Shown here: positions 39,888 through 49,277 of the stretch, piece by piece
Position numbering within the stretch: the stretch's first letter is position 1
Layout: each line of letters begins with the position of its first letter
IMG/VR virus record: IMGVR_UViG_3300010334_000023
Coordinates: 1-64,000 of that record
DNA from: a virus
Reading direction: 5' to 3' (one strand)
DNA: 64,000 nt
Notes under the pieces: generated by a model
Told to the model about the DNA's origin: nothing
The model's input: only the letters and a program-made list of their open reading frames with translations
The model's database searches: none
Translations under genes and position numbers: made by a program

Positions 39888-40721
39888 TTAAATCTTCTTC
39901 GGTGTAAACACGCCGTACATATGTTTGCTACTAGGTCCTTTGCTGCGGCGATTATCTATAGTTCCGGCTCGGTATATCTTACGATTAGCTGGTAATTTAG
40001 GTGCCACTCTTTGCCGATTTTTTTCCCAGTCTGCTCTAAGTTGTGCGTAATCTGGCTGTTTAACCATAGTTGCTAATACGGTGCGTGGTACCACAACATT
40101 ACCTAGCTTATCGCTTATGTCTGTTAAGCTTGTGCCTTGTTGATATAGATATCGCATTGTTTTTAGCATTTCCGGCGTGACCTTACCAGCTAAATGATCA
40201 GTACCGGGTTGTGATCGCTTTAATTCCACATCTTTCTTTACTGTACCTTGCCCTAGAATCTCATCTATCCATTGCTGTGCAGTGCTATGATCTATTTCGT
40301 ATTTCTTACCTATGTCGCGCAAGTTCATGCCCGACCTCCAGAGATCTGCCACCTCACGTTTGACATCAGGTGTACCCAGCGTGGTTTGCGGTTTCTGGAA
40401 TTGTTTATTGGGCCTGTTTGGATAGTATGCAGACAACAGATGATCAATTCTGCGCAGTTTCAGTCCCATTAGTTCAGCTATCTCTTCTCTGCGCCAACCT
40501 TCATCCCATAGGTTCTTGAGAGTTTCTATGGTATCAGGTGTCACAAAAGTGAATTTTTTCTCACGGTCAGGATAATGACGTTTGATGTCTGATCTAATCT
40601 TTTCTACAGGCTTATTGAATTTGTCTGCGATGTCATTGCTAGTGAAACCTTGGTCAACCAATGATCTTAGCTGATCAATGTAGGTTTGATCAGCTTCAAC
40701 AATGAATTCCCAGGCTCTCAT
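39888..40721 (-). CDS. Multi-HTH DNA-binding protein with capsid-targeting-like N-terminus
   Basis: From ATG 40721 this encodes 277 residues. Four or more helix-turn-helix-like units repeat: GFTSNDIADKFNKPVEKI, GWRREEIAELMGLKLRRI, GMNLRDIGKKYEIDHSTA, and GTSLTDISDKLGNVVVPR. The N-terminus MRAWEFIVEA strongly resembles the T4 internal-protein leader MKTYQEFIAEA, with an I-V-E|A prohead-protease site. I infer a DNA-binding protein packaged in the head and injected, or a scaffold component. Alternative: a cytosolic transcription regulator. Confidence 0.65.
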   Translation of the reverse strand: MRAWEFIVEADQTYIDQLRSLVDQGFTSNDIADKFNKPVEKIRSDIKRHYPDREKKFTFVTPDTIETLKNLWDEGWRREEIAELMGLKLRRIDHLLSAYYPNRPNKQFQKPQTTLGTPDVKREVADLWRSGMNLRDIGKKYEIDHSTAQQWIDEILGQGTVKKDVELKRSQPGTDHLAGKVTPEMLKTMRYLYQQGTSLTDISDKLGNVVVPRTVLATMVKQPDYAQLRADWEKNRQRVAPKLPANRKIYRAGTIDNRRSKGPSSKHMYGVFTPKKI

Positions 40722-40725
40722 AGCG

Positions 40726-43236
40726 TCACCACTGCACGTTCCACTGGAACGTCCTATTGGTTTTGGGATTGGTCTGCTGCTGTATGGTATAACCAAGATT
40801 AGTGAAGTAATTGATTATAGTGCCCATCTGATCAGCATAGGGGCGTGTTTGGTTTGGATCCAGCGCATTGCCGCCTTGCCACACTTGGAAGTAATCATAG
40901 CTGGCAGGATAACCGATAACGCTCATGGTACCACTACCATAACCTATGGTAGCTGTTGCTGTAGCAATGTTACCCCCTAGGTTCTGAGGAGCGCTGACTG
41001 TGATAGTAGGTATGCTTTGGTATCCCTGACCTTGATCGGTGATTGCTATGGTGGCCAAGCTGTAACCAATCACAGTAGTAGTGCTTGGTTGAACCGGCTG
41101 CGTTGTCTCGCCTGCGCCAGCGATAACATTTACCTGCGGCACGTTGCTGTAGTCCTGTCCACCATTTGTGACCACGATCTGCTGTATGCCTGTGCTGTAT
41201 AGGCTCACGTTGGCAGTGGCTGATCCGCTCACGGTCACGTTTGGAATGCTGGTATAATTGATGCCTTGATTGGTGATGGTCAAGCTTGCTATCGCAGTTG
41301 GCATCAGCTGAGCTGTGGCTGTAGCTCCGGTACCATCGCCTGTGATCTGCACCTGCGGAGCGCTGGTATAGCCATAACCACCGTTGGTGACAATTATGTT
41401 GTTGATAGCACCACCAGATATCACAGCAGTGGCTTCTGCACCCATGCCGTATGTGCTGCTGAAGTTTACCTGTGCGGTAGTATAGCCGCTTCCTGCGTTG
41501 CCCACGTTGACAAACTGCACAGATGTAACTGCTAGGTTAGCAGATGCTGTAGCACCGCTGCCACTGGTTATGGTTACTTCTGGTGCCTGCACATATCCTA
41601 AGCCAGGAGAAGTAATCACTACGTTGCTCACGCTTCCATTGTCTAGCAGAGTATAGGCTGCTGCTCCTGTGCCAACGCCATCTTGAGCTGCTATCAGCAC
41701 CGTTGGTGGCTGCGTGTAATTTGACCCACCTGAACTTAGCACCACGCTGCTGAGCCCAGCTGTGAGATTGAAAGCTGCGGCCTGTCCGCTACCACCGTAT
41801 GCCGCGTTGCCCTGCATGGCGGGTAGTATGCTGTACAAACCGCTGGTCAGCAGCGTGAAGTTTACGATGCTACCAGCAGCATCAACTAGGTTAACTATGA
41901 TGGTGGCACTGGCCGAACCTTCGCCTCCAGACACTATCAACGTATCACCAACCACATATTGGCTGCCAGCACCACCTGTGGTCAGGGTCGCTGTGAGTAT
42001 CTGCATGAATACTCCGCTCACAGCCGCACCAGATCCCACTGCTGTGATGGTGATGCTTGGGGATTGTGTGTATGTACCGCTGTTGGTCAAAATATTGATG
42101 TCACCCACCCCGGTTGGCTGCAGATATGCTGTAGCCAAAGCTCCACTGCCGCTGGTGATTTCTATGGCAGGTTGGCTCACATATCCAGTGCCAGGTGCTG
42201 ACACGCCTATGGTACTGACCGTGCCAGCTGATAGTGTAGTGTAAGCCTGTGCTCCTGTGCCGCCTCCACCCGCTATGGTTACCAACGGCGGAGCTGTATA
42301 CTGCAGTCCAGTACTGGCCACAGCAATGGTGCCTATGCCCATGCTGAGATCAAGCGTACAACCAGTACCACCACCCGGTGACACAGTGGTCATCACGTTG
42401 CCAAGCTGCGGCAGTGTGCTGTACAGCCCAGGCATAGAAAGCGCCACTGCCTGCACTGATCCGTTGTTATCAGCACTTGTTATCGTGGCTTTGGTTGGCG
42501 AGCCCACACCTCCCACTATGCTGAGAACGTCACCTATGGCGTAGTTGATACCAGATTGATTAACTATGGCACTGACTGCAGCAAAAGATGCTGGTCCTGC
42601 CACAGCACCGCTGCCCTGCCCAACGATCTCTACAGTGGGAGGATAGTGATAACCGGTGCCATTGCTGCCGACCACGATGTAGCTCACGGCTCCATAGGGA
42701 GCTAGATATGCCTGTGCTGTGGCTGACACAGTAGCGTTGCCACCGGTAATGGTCACAGTTGGTGTTGCTGAATAACCGTTGCCCTCATCTGTGAGCACTA
42801 TGCTGGTCAATCCGCTGCTGATGGATATTGCTATCGGTCTAGCTGCTAGGGCTGCCTGCTTGCTAGCAGCCAACCTAATGTTGTTGGCATCCACGAAGAT
42901 TACATAGTATATGTTGTTTAGCTGTAGTGGGCTTGGTAGCTCACCTGTGCTGTTTACAAAAACCTCATCTCCGGTGTTCCAAGGATGATTTGGCACTTCA
43001 AAAGTGCTGGTGCTGTCGTTGATGTCGTATACTTGCTCGGTCACGCCATAGTTCTGCGTCATGGTAGTGCCGCCATTGATCAGAGCATTGTAGAAACCTG
43101 TGCGAACAGCTTCAAGTATTGCTGCGCTTATCGCTGTACCCTCATCAAAGACCACTCTCTCGCGTATGGGATTCTGCCTGGCATCAGCAGCTGTGATGAA
43201 GATGCTGCTGGCAGTTGTACCGAAATTAGTTGGCAT
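40726..43236 (-). CDS. Large repeat-rich virion protein
   Basis: This 836-residue protein has an N-terminal module (1-140), then a long array of Gly/Thr/Val-rich beta repeats of the form GxGYxxxPxVxIxGGxGxGAxAxA, roughly a dozen or more copies, and a C-terminal domain ending DYFQVWQGGNALDPNQTRPY and FQWNVQW. The same repeat type occurs in the 62.2 kb protein. This is typical of fibrous tail or capsid-decorating proteins of T4-like marine phages. It overlaps the next gene by 11 bp. Confidence 0.8.
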   Translation of the reverse strand: MPTNFGTTASSIFITAADARQNPIRERVVFDEGTAISAAILEAVRTGFYNALINGGTTMTQNYGVTEQVYDINDSTSTFEVPNHPWNTGDEVFVNSTGELPSPLQLNNIYYVIFVDANNIRLAASKQAALAARPIAISISSGLTSIVLTDEGNGYSATPTVTITGGNATVSATAQAYLAPYGAVSYIVVGSNGTGYHYPPTVEIVGQGSGAVAGPASFAAVSAIVNQSGINYAIGDVLSIVGGVGSPTKATITSADNNGSVQAVALSMPGLYSTLPQLGNVMTTVSPGGGTGCTLDLSMGIGTIAVASTGLQYTAPPLVTIAGGGGTGAQAYTTLSAGTVSTIGVSAPGTGYVSQPAIEITSGSGALATAYLQPTGVGDINILTNSGTYTQSPSITITAVGSGAAVSGVFMQILTATLTTGGAGSQYVVGDTLIVSGGEGSASATIIVNLVDAAGSIVNFTLLTSGLYSILPAMQGNAAYGGSGQAAAFNLTAGLSSVVLSSGGSNYTQPPTVLIAAQDGVGTGAAAYTLLDNGSVSNVVITSPGLGYVQAPEVTITSGSGATASANLAVTSVQFVNVGNAGSGYTTAQVNFSSTYGMGAEATAVISGGAINNIIVTNGGYGYTSAPQVQITGDGTGATATAQLMPTAIASLTITNQGINYTSIPNVTVSGSATANVSLYSTGIQQIVVTNGGQDYSNVPQVNVIAGAGETTQPVQPSTTTVIGYSLATIAITDQGQGYQSIPTITVSAPQNLGGNIATATATIGYGSGTMSVIGYPASYDYFQVWQGGNALDPNQTRPYADQMGTIINYFTNLGYTIQQQTNPKTNRTFQWNVQW

Positions 43237-43570
43237 CGTTCACGCCCTTCCTGGCTGCTTTGCTAGCCATCTTCTGGACTTTCTCTTGGCTCTTTTCCAG
43301 TTCATCACTGCCTGGCACCGATGATTCTATCTCGTCCTGTTCAAGCTCTACCCTGTCAGGCAATATACGCTTTACACCACTCTTGTCCTTGAGAGTATCC
43401 ATGACCCAGCGTGTATTAGCATCAAAGCCTTGGTTGTGCATGGCACTGAGGATCTCCTTCATGGGGATGCTTGCCTCATCCTTGCTGCGATAGATGCTCA
43501 CCATATCCATCAGGGAGTTCTGTGCCTCTTCTGGACTGCTAGGCAGGCTGGTGATCTCGCTGTATCGCAT
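43226..43570 (-). CDS. Small acidic/basic helical protein, possible prohead component
   Basis: This 114-residue protein (MRYSEITSLPSSP...) has a helical middle and a charged Lys/Glu-rich C-terminus (DELEKSQEKVQKMASKAARK). Its MR-x-x-E opening recalls other proteins here. Located between two large late genes, so probably virion-related. Not recognised. Confidence 0.6.
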   Translation of the reverse strand: MRYSEITSLPSSPEEAQNSLMDMVSIYRSKDEASIPMKEILSAMHNQGFDANTRWVMDTLKDKSGVKRILPDRVELEQDEIESSVPGSDELEKSQEKVQKMASKAARKGVNDAN

Positions 43571-43582
43571 GATATCACCTGC

Positions 43583-46219
43583 TCACTTGGAAGCTACAGC
43601 ATCGAGATGTTCTGGATTAATGAGTGCCACCTTGAGACTGTCATTCAACTGAGCCCAGTAATCGCGTGCCTTCTGATCTTCAAAGAACTTGGTCTTGCGC
43701 TTGCCCTGTGACTCGTACATCACACCCCATGGCTTGGTAGCTTTGGCCTTGTCAAAGCGTGCTGCCTTGCGCTCTTCCTTGATAGCTGCTAGCAGCTTGG
43801 CCTTGCTGTTGGATTCTAAAACACGTATCTGGTTCTTGAGGTTAGCTGTCATGGCTGTGACTTCTGCGATCTTCTTTTCAAGGAGATCACCTTCCAGTCC
43901 CTGTCCGCTCTTGAGAAGATCCTTGACCTTGCCTTCTGTCACACGCTGAGCAAACTGGCTGCGATGCTCTGCTAGGTCAGCTTCATACTTGCGCTTGCCA
44001 CGCAATGCTTTTTCTACCAGTCCATTCAGTCTCTTGATGCTCTCGTCCGTGCCTTCGATGCTAGCACCGATCTCATGCGCACGCTTTACTACCTTCTTCG
44101 GAAGATCATGTGCTGGCTTCTTGGGATCCATGCCAGCTTCCTTCTTGGCCTGATACATGCCTATCGCATACGGGCTCTTGCTCTTCTTAGCAGCTTCCTT
44201 GATAGCACCAAACCTGTCTTTCTGCTTGGCACGGATGGCAAAGTCAATCTGCTTCACTGTCTTTTGTTCAGCAGCGCTGCGTGATTCCTTGTCCATGAGT
44301 TTCTTCTTCTTGGCCTTGAGATCAGCTATGGTATAACCATCCCACTTGCCCTTGTCCTTTTCAGCAGTGTGCATCTCAGTGCCCCAGGCTTCTTCTAGCT
44401 CTACTTCTGGTTCTGCAGGGGCCTTCTTGGCACGACCCAGTGGTGCGCTGCCGCCTGCTGCAGCTGGCGAAGTACCTTGTCCGTCGCTCGGTGATGCCGT
44501 GGCACCAAGGCTGGGTTCCATGTCCATGTTTTCTATATCGCTAGTGCCCTGTCCAGGTATGCCGCCGCCCTGTAATGCCAGCACAGCATCATCGCTCTGA
44601 TCCTTGGCTTCTTGTGTGGCTGACAGCAATGACTCCAATTGGTTTTTCATCACTTCGTTGTAAGCATCTGCTGCTTCTGGACCAAACTGTGTCTTCATGG
44701 TATCAACCAGCGGCATGAGATCGTCGACACCCATGCGTGCCACCTTCTCTGCCATGCTCTGCAGATCATCACTGATGCTCTTGGCAGCGATCAGCGTCTG
44801 AGCATGCTGCAGATCCTGTTCTGGTGTTTCAGCGGCTTCGCGCAGCATGCGAGCAAACTGTCCATAGCGGCTTTCGTCTAGATCAAAATCTTCGCCCGCA
44901 TGCTTTTCAAATGCCTTGTAGTCTAAGAAGTGTTTAGCGCCGCTGATGGCACCGCTGGCGCGTGTGAGCTTCATAGCTACCCAGCCTTCGAGGTGGTCAC
45001 CTGGCTGTATCATGTGGAACAGCTTCATGCTGTCTTCTACGATTCCTAGCAGGTTCATGCGTGCGATGCTGCCGCTGGTCTCGCCTAGTACTTCATCACC
45101 ATCCATGCCTTCATCGTCCATGCTGTAGTCTGGCATTGGCGCATCTTCGTCAAGAACGCCTGGTTCTGCGTTCATGTAATAGTCCATGTAATGATAGATC
45201 TTGTCCAACATGGCAGCAGCGCTGGTTAGGTTAGCTGCGATCCAAGGTTCGACTTCGTCTTCCTTGCGGATCATCTTGAGCATGTCCATGCCGTACTTGA
45301 CATTGCGGTAGAGCTCACTGCGAGCCATGCTGGCTTGGTAATCATGATGCTGCATGTGATCTTCTGTCAGGGACCGGCTTTCTTTCACAGGATACTTCTT
45401 GCCGTCTACCTCAAATTCATCCTTGTGGGCAGCTTTGGCAGCTGCTAGTGCTCCGGTGAATTCGTTGCCTTCGTCTGTGATCTCTTCGTCCATTGAATGT
45501 CCAGCATCAACGCCATATTTCTTCATCAGCGCTGCTAGCTCTGGATCCATGCTGTGTGCTGCCGCACCTTTGTCTGCCATGTGTGCCACGCTTTGTTCCT
45601 CCACTGGTGCGCTCTCTTCGGTCTTTTTAGCATGATGCTTGTCATACATCTTGTGACCCATGCGCAGTGCCATGAGGTTTTCCTTGGCTTGCCTGCGGTC
45701 ATCTTCGTCGTCATTGGTATCGCCAATGCGAGCTTCATAATAGGACATCAATTCCTTCATGCTCTTTGGAGCAAATGGTTGTCCAAGCCGCACTAGGTCT
45801 TCACCGACACGACCAAAGCTGTTGAGCATGGCCAGCAGCTTGTCATCTTTGGTGTTGGCCTTTTCAGCAAAGTCCATCATCCAACGACCAACCTTGGTAG
45901 CATGGCTCTCACTGAGGTTAGTTTCTTCGCTCTCACGCAGATGCTTTGGACGGCGCCTTGGTGCTATCTCTGTGAGATATAGGCGTACCGCTTCCATGAT
46001 CAGCATGTGCTTGGTGTATGTGGGATTGCTGTGCCAGCTGTTGAAAGCACTCTCGCTGACGATGCTGTTCTTTACTATCTCGCTGCTGTCATGGATGGCT
46101 GCAAGCTCGTCAATGCTTGATTCATCTAGCGTTAGCTGTGTGTCATACACATGCTTCAATGTATGAATGATTTGGTTGAGCCTGTGCTCAGCGCTTGCTT
46201 TTACGTCGTCGACGAACAT
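43583..46219 (-). CDS. Large charged protein with repeated domain, probable internal/prohead protein
   Basis: This 878-residue protein is highly charged and mostly helical. Two copies of one domain are visible: MDMLKMIRKEDEVEPWIAAN (near 310) and DSMKLFHMIQPGDHLEGWVA (near 395), both ending in a D-Y motif. Many (L/I)xE|(A/G) sites (MLREAA, AIKEAA, LGETSG) occur, as expected for a substrate of a T4 gp21-type prohead protease. A low-complexity Gly/Ser/Pro-rich linker lies near 555-600. Probably a head-internal or scaffold protein. Late AATAAATA promoter upstream. Confidence 0.65.
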   Translation of the reverse strand: MFVDDVKASAEHRLNQIIHTLKHVYDTQLTLDESSIDELAAIHDSSEIVKNSIVSESAFNSWHSNPTYTKHMLIMEAVRLYLTEIAPRRRPKHLRESEETNLSESHATKVGRWMMDFAEKANTKDDKLLAMLNSFGRVGEDLVRLGQPFAPKSMKELMSYYEARIGDTNDDEDDRRQAKENLMALRMGHKMYDKHHAKKTEESAPVEEQSVAHMADKGAAAHSMDPELAALMKKYGVDAGHSMDEEITDEGNEFTGALAAAKAAHKDEFEVDGKKYPVKESRSLTEDHMQHHDYQASMARSELYRNVKYGMDMLKMIRKEDEVEPWIAANLTSAAAMLDKIYHYMDYYMNAEPGVLDEDAPMPDYSMDDEGMDGDEVLGETSGSIARMNLLGIVEDSMKLFHMIQPGDHLEGWVAMKLTRASGAISGAKHFLDYKAFEKHAGEDFDLDESRYGQFARMLREAAETPEQDLQHAQTLIAAKSISDDLQSMAEKVARMGVDDLMPLVDTMKTQFGPEAADAYNEVMKNQLESLLSATQEAKDQSDDAVLALQGGGIPGQGTSDIENMDMEPSLGATASPSDGQGTSPAAAGGSAPLGRAKKAPAEPEVELEEAWGTEMHTAEKDKGKWDGYTIADLKAKKKKLMDKESRSAAEQKTVKQIDFAIRAKQKDRFGAIKEAAKKSKSPYAIGMYQAKKEAGMDPKKPAHDLPKKVVKRAHEIGASIEGTDESIKRLNGLVEKALRGKRKYEADLAEHRSQFAQRVTEGKVKDLLKSGQGLEGDLLEKKIAEVTAMTANLKNQIRVLESNSKAKLLAAIKEERKAARFDKAKATKPWGVMYESQGKRKTKFFEDQKARDYWAQLNDSLKVALINPEHLDAVASK

Positions 46220-46262
46220 GAGAACCTTCCCCGGCCAACAGGCCTTGATGCCTTTATTGTGG

Positions 46263-46270
46263 TATTTATT
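46263..46270 (-). promoter_or_regulatory. Late promoter for large internal protein
   Basis: AATAAATA within CTAAATAAATACC on the minus strand, about 44 bp before the ATG at 46219. Confidence 0.6.
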
Positions 46271-46301
46271 TAGCGATAGCAGTGATCACTGCTCATAGAC
46301 T

Positions 46302-46619
46302 TCATAGGCTGAAGCTTGTGCCACATCCACAGGTGCTAGCTGCTTCTGGTACGTCAATGGAGAAATAAGAGCCAGCAAGATCAGTCTTGTAATCAACCGT
46401 GGCATTGTCTAGAAGGTCATAGCTGATCTTGTCAATTACCACTGGACCTGTGGCCGTATCAATGATCATGTCGTCTACGTCCACTGCGTCAGTCCAGCCA
46501 AAATGCTTTTCAAATCCGTTGCATCCACCAGAACGGATTTCTATGCGCGGGTAGCAGGGATTGTCTACCCTCAGCTGGCCAAAACGTTCTATGGCTTTAT
46601 CTGTGAGCTTTACTGGCAT
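46302..46619 (-). CDS. A-type Fe-S cluster carrier (IscA/ErpA/HesB-like)
   Basis: This 105-residue protein shows the A-type carrier pattern: RIEIRSGGCNGF with the first conserved Cys region and C-terminal STCGCGTSFS with the CxC ligands, in a domain of the usual length. Such proteins deliver Fe-S or iron to apo-enzymes, and HesB-like genes are known in marine T4-like phages. It overlaps the next gene by 23 bp. Possible clients include the phage iron enzymes (oxygenases, NrdB) or host proteins. Confidence 0.88.
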   Translation of the reverse strand: MPVKLTDKAIERFGQLRVDNPCYPRIEIRSGGCNGFEKHFGWTDAVDVDDMIIDTATGPVVIDKISYDLLDNATVDYKTDLAGSYFSIDVPEAASTCGCGTSFSL

Positions 46620-47256
46620 CTTCCAACAGCTTCTTGATGTCTCTCTTGATACCGCCCGCAGTGTCCAGCGCTTTCTGGAACTTTGTAGCGTAGATATCTT
46701 CCTTGATCATGTCACCACGCAGCTCAGCTTTGCGCTGTGCTTGCCTGCTGCTCATGGCGTCTATCTTGCAGCTGGTATAACGATCATCCAGCTCAAACAG
46801 CCTACGGACCTTGCTGTCGTTAACAAAACTGTTGTTGTTAAGCATCTTGACCACAGCCAACGCTACCTCATAAAGTGTGATGTCATTGGCTATCTTTATG
46901 CCAGTGACGCTGTGTTCGATGCTGTAGTACTGTTTGCCAGCCAACCTCTTTTCGCTGAGATGTATCTCAATCTTGTATTCACCCACGCTGACACTGCTGT
47001 CGTCCCTGTGAGTCCTAGCAGCAAGTTTTTCATCGGCATTGCTTTCCATGATAACTTCATTGGTGACCTTGTTGAGAGTCTTGAGAACGTTGGCCATGGC
47101 ATGTATCTCAGCTTGGCTAGGACTGCCAGGGCCGCCTTCCGTGCTGAGGCTTTCGGTCACTAACTGAGAGGTTGTAGAAGGCGGCGGTGTTTCTCCGCTC
47201 ATTATTGCCAACATGCGTGCCATTGCTTCACGTTCTGCGTCAGTTACCACTGTCAT
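46597..47256 (-). CDS. Hypothetical protein of virion region
   Basis: This 219-residue protein is mixed, with an acidic N-terminus, a beta-rich centre (GEYKIEIHLSEKRLAGKQYY) and a basic helical C-terminus (GGIKRDIKKLLEDASKAHR). It matches the general look of conserved small late proteins in T4-like cyanophages but I cannot name it. Confidence 0.65.
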   Translation of the reverse strand: MTVVTDAEREAMARMLAIMSGETPPPSTTSQLVTESLSTEGGPGSPSQAEIHAMANVLKTLNKVTNEVIMESNADEKLAARTHRDDSSVSVGEYKIEIHLSEKRLAGKQYYSIEHSVTGIKIANDITLYEVALAVVKMLNNNSFVNDSKVRRLFELDDRYTSCKIDAMSSRQAQRKAELRGDMIKEDIYATKFQKALDTAGGIKRDIKKLLEDASKAHR

Positions 47257-47486
47257 CAGTCTCTCTCCACGTACTCAACAGTATTGTAGGTATAATAAGT
47301 CCTACCGTCAATATGTGCTCTATCCAGTACCCCCCTGAACACCAACTGTCTAGCCAGCTCTTGTTCTCGCTCATTAAGCTCCCTGCGCGGTAATGGACCT
47401 TCGTGACCTCGCACTCGTTCAGCCACCAGCATCTCGTCATTGCTGACTGGTACCATGAGACCTGCGGTGACTTCAATGAATCGCAT
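47256..47486 (-). CDS. Small hypothetical protein
   Basis: This 76-residue protein (MRFIEVTAGLMVP...) contains RRELNEREQELARQLVFRGV, a helical winged-helix-like stretch, and a C-terminal beta hairpin (GRTYYTYNTVEYV). It lies 3 bp after one gene and overlaps the other by one base. Possibly a small DNA-binding or virion accessory protein. Confidence 0.6.
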   Translation of the reverse strand: MRFIEVTAGLMVPVSNDEMLVAERVRGHEGPLPRRELNEREQELARQLVFRGVLDRAHIDGRTYYTYNTVEYVERD

Positions 47487-47489
47487 CTA

Positions 47490-48128
47490 TCACTTGCCCT
47501 TGGTCATGTCTTGACTGCTCTTGATCAGATCAGCTCCGATCGTTGCCAACGGAGTCAGTTCCTGTTTCTTGCTCTGACCAACCACAGTCTGAGGTGGGTT
47601 AGCATTGACATTGCTGCCTATCGCGCTCAGTAGTGCTCCTATCACATAGAAACGCGCTGCTTCAGCATTGCCTTTGTAAGCTGGCAGCTGTTCTGCCTGT
47701 GCTATCATCTTGCCCAGCATGTCAGCGCCCATGTCTTCCATTATAGTCTGATTTTCTTCGACAACAACAGGACCACTCTCCAGCCCTGCCAGCTGCATCA
47801 TGCGGTTAATCGCGGGCATGGCCTGCACTCCGCCCAACACACCTTCTTCGACCTTGCGGGTCACCTTGCTCTCATGTACCATCTTTAGATTCCCTTCGTG
47901 TATGATTCCCACAGTAGCTCTTGGTCCTTGGGCTATCCGCACTTCTGCTTCTCGGCCTTCGTATATCACCATGTCTCCGATCTCCAGACCCAAGAGCATG
48001 CTAGCATTTATCTTTTCTTGTTGGCTGAGATGATGCTTGGCTTGACGACTGAAACGATCAGCTGTGGTCTCATAGAGACCTTCTGAGCCATTGAGATCTA
48101 CTTGTGCGAACTTCTTGAGACGTCTCAT
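47490..48128 (-). CDS. Hypothetical protein of virion region
   Basis: From ATG 48128, 8 bp after GGAGG, this encodes 212 residues. A beta-barrel-like part (GDMVIYEGREAEVRIAQGPR, VGIIHEGNLKMVHESKV) resembles a KOW/SH3-like fold, followed by a helical half. An earlier ATG at 48170 overlaps the 57-residue gene stop and lacks a ribosome site. Function unknown. Confidence 0.6.
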   Translation of the reverse strand: MRRLKKFAQVDLNGSEGLYETTADRFSRQAKHHLSQQEKINASMLLGLEIGDMVIYEGREAEVRIAQGPRATVGIIHEGNLKMVHESKVTRKVEEGVLGGVQAMPAINRMMQLAGLESGPVVVEENQTIMEDMGADMLGKMIAQAEQLPAYKGNAEAARFYVIGALLSAIGSNVNANPPQTVVGQSKKQELTPLATIGADLIKSSQDMTKGK

Positions 48129-48162
48129 GTCATCATCCTCCGAGGTTATGGTACGTATGAAT

Positions 48163-48336
48163 TCAAGCATTGGGATCGGCGTACCTTGGTTTCTTTATGG
48201 GGAACATTGGCTTGGGAAGCTTGGGCAGATCTCGCTGTGGCCCTACCTCGCGATCAACCTTGACCAGCTGACCATCCTTGCGGACCCAGGCTCGCTTGAT
48301 GCGCTTAACGCTTTCAAATACTTCATCCAGCAGCAT
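48163..48336 (-). CDS. 57-residue basic protein
   Basis: This encodes MLLDEVFESVKRIKRAWVRK... ending ADPNA, strongly basic and Pro-rich in the second half. GGGGAG lies 8 bp before the ATG and a late promoter core (ACTAAATA) 22 bp upstream, so it is likely the first gene of a late unit. Confidence 0.6.
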   Translation of the reverse strand: MLLDEVFESVKRIKRAWVRKDGQLVKVDREVGPQRDLPKLPKPMFPIKKPRYADPNA

Positions 48337-48357
48337 CTCATGCTCTCCCCAGTGTGA

Positions 48358-48365
48358 TATTTAGT
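48358..48365 (-). promoter_or_regulatory. Late promoter core
   Basis: ACTAAATA on the minus strand, 22 bp before the ATG at 48336. Confidence 0.5.
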
Positions 48366-48376
48366 TGCTATTCATG

Positions 48377-48402
48377 CGAAAGGGCACCCGGAGGTGCCCT
48401 TC
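48377..48402 (-). terminator. Intrinsic terminator after virion gene
   Basis: A 9-bp stem (AGGGCACC core) with loop TCCG and TTTC following on the minus strand, 30 bp past the stop of the 260-residue virion protein. Isolates that gene as a single unit. Confidence 0.75.
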
Positions 48403-48431
48403 CTGTAGTTCTAAACCTGTGGTTTGATCTA

Positions 48432-49214
48432 TTAGATCAAGCCGCCTGGTAGGTTGCCAACCAGTGCAGCCATCGTGTTGGTGAGGCTTGCGCTGCTGGT
48501 GTTCCAGGTGTTGACATATGGCGCAACAGTGTTCGTGGTAGCGAAATAGTTGTTGGTAGCATATGCGCTGCTGTTGGTTGAACCGCTGAGAACCTGAGTG
48601 CTCTGCGTGTCGTAGCAGTAAAGTCCGTCTAGACCGCCGTACAGGGAGTTGTTGCTGAGAACTAGGTAACCCTGGTTGTTGGTGTTGTCTGCGGTGCCGG
48701 TGTTATAGTTGTTATAACCATAGGCTTCCCAAACGTTGTTCTTTTCAGTGCTCACGGTCACAATGGTAATTGTGTAACCAGTGGTGTAGCTGCTACCAAA
48801 CACGCTCGAAACTGATGCGTTGTTATTGTAGTAGCCAGCCTGAGCAAAGTAAACGCTGGTGTGTGCGTTGATGGTAGCACCGTTGATGCTGCTTGGCAGC
48901 GTGCTGATGCCAACCTGGACAGGATTACCACGTCCTGCGAATGTGCTCACGAGGATGTTGTAGTTCTGTTGCTGATAGAAAGCATCGAGGTAGGTGTTTA
49001 GGCTGCTGTAGGTGATAGCTGTGCCTGCACCGTTGGTCACGGTCACGTTGGTCCATGTGCCAAGGGTAGCATAGGTCTGGTAACCAGGAAGGTCAACAAC
49101 TGGAGTGTCAACATTGGTCTGAGAAACCGGTACCAGGGTGGCGAATGCCCACCACTGTGGCTGTCCACTGAGGAACGAACCAGCGCGTGCGTTACCATTT
49201 ACTTGATCGGTCAT
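48432..49214 (-). CDS. Probable abundant virion protein, Asn/Tyr/Thr-rich
   Basis: This 260-residue protein has almost no Lys and is rich in Asn, Thr, Ser, Tyr and Gly, predicted all-beta. It has no recognised family. Its transcription unit is unusually complete: a CATAAATA late promoter, an AAGGAGAGAG ribosome site and a terminator directly after it, which suggests a highly expressed structural protein, perhaps a decoration or fibre protein. Confidence 0.75.
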   Translation of the reverse strand: MTDQVNGNARAGSFLSGQPQWWAFATLVPVSQTNVDTPVVDLPGYQTYATLGTWTNVTVTNGAGTAITYSSLNTYLDAFYQQQNYNILVSTFAGRGNPVQVGISTLPSSINGATINAHTSVYFAQAGYYNNNASVSSVFGSSYTTGYTITIVTVSTEKNNVWEAYGYNNYNTGTADNTNNQGYLVLSNNSLYGGLDGLYCYDTQSTQVLSGSTNSSAYATNNYFATTNTVAPYVNTWNTSSASLTNTMAALVGNLPGGLI

Positions 49215-49257
49215 TTTCTCTCTCCTTAAGAGTTAATGCAAAACTGCTTTGCGATGA

Positions 49258-49265
49258 TATTTATG
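49258..49265 (-). promoter_or_regulatory. Late promoter for Asn/Tyr/Thr-rich virion protein
   Basis: CATAAATA on the minus strand, 43 bp before the ATG at 49214. Confidence 0.65.
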
Positions 49266-49277
49266 CCGAAACGTCTG

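Noticed and set aside
47240-47476. Alternative minus-strand frame over the 76-residue gene
   Set aside because: The 47256-47486 frame tiles better with its neighbours; the alternative gives a Trp/Cys-scattered product.
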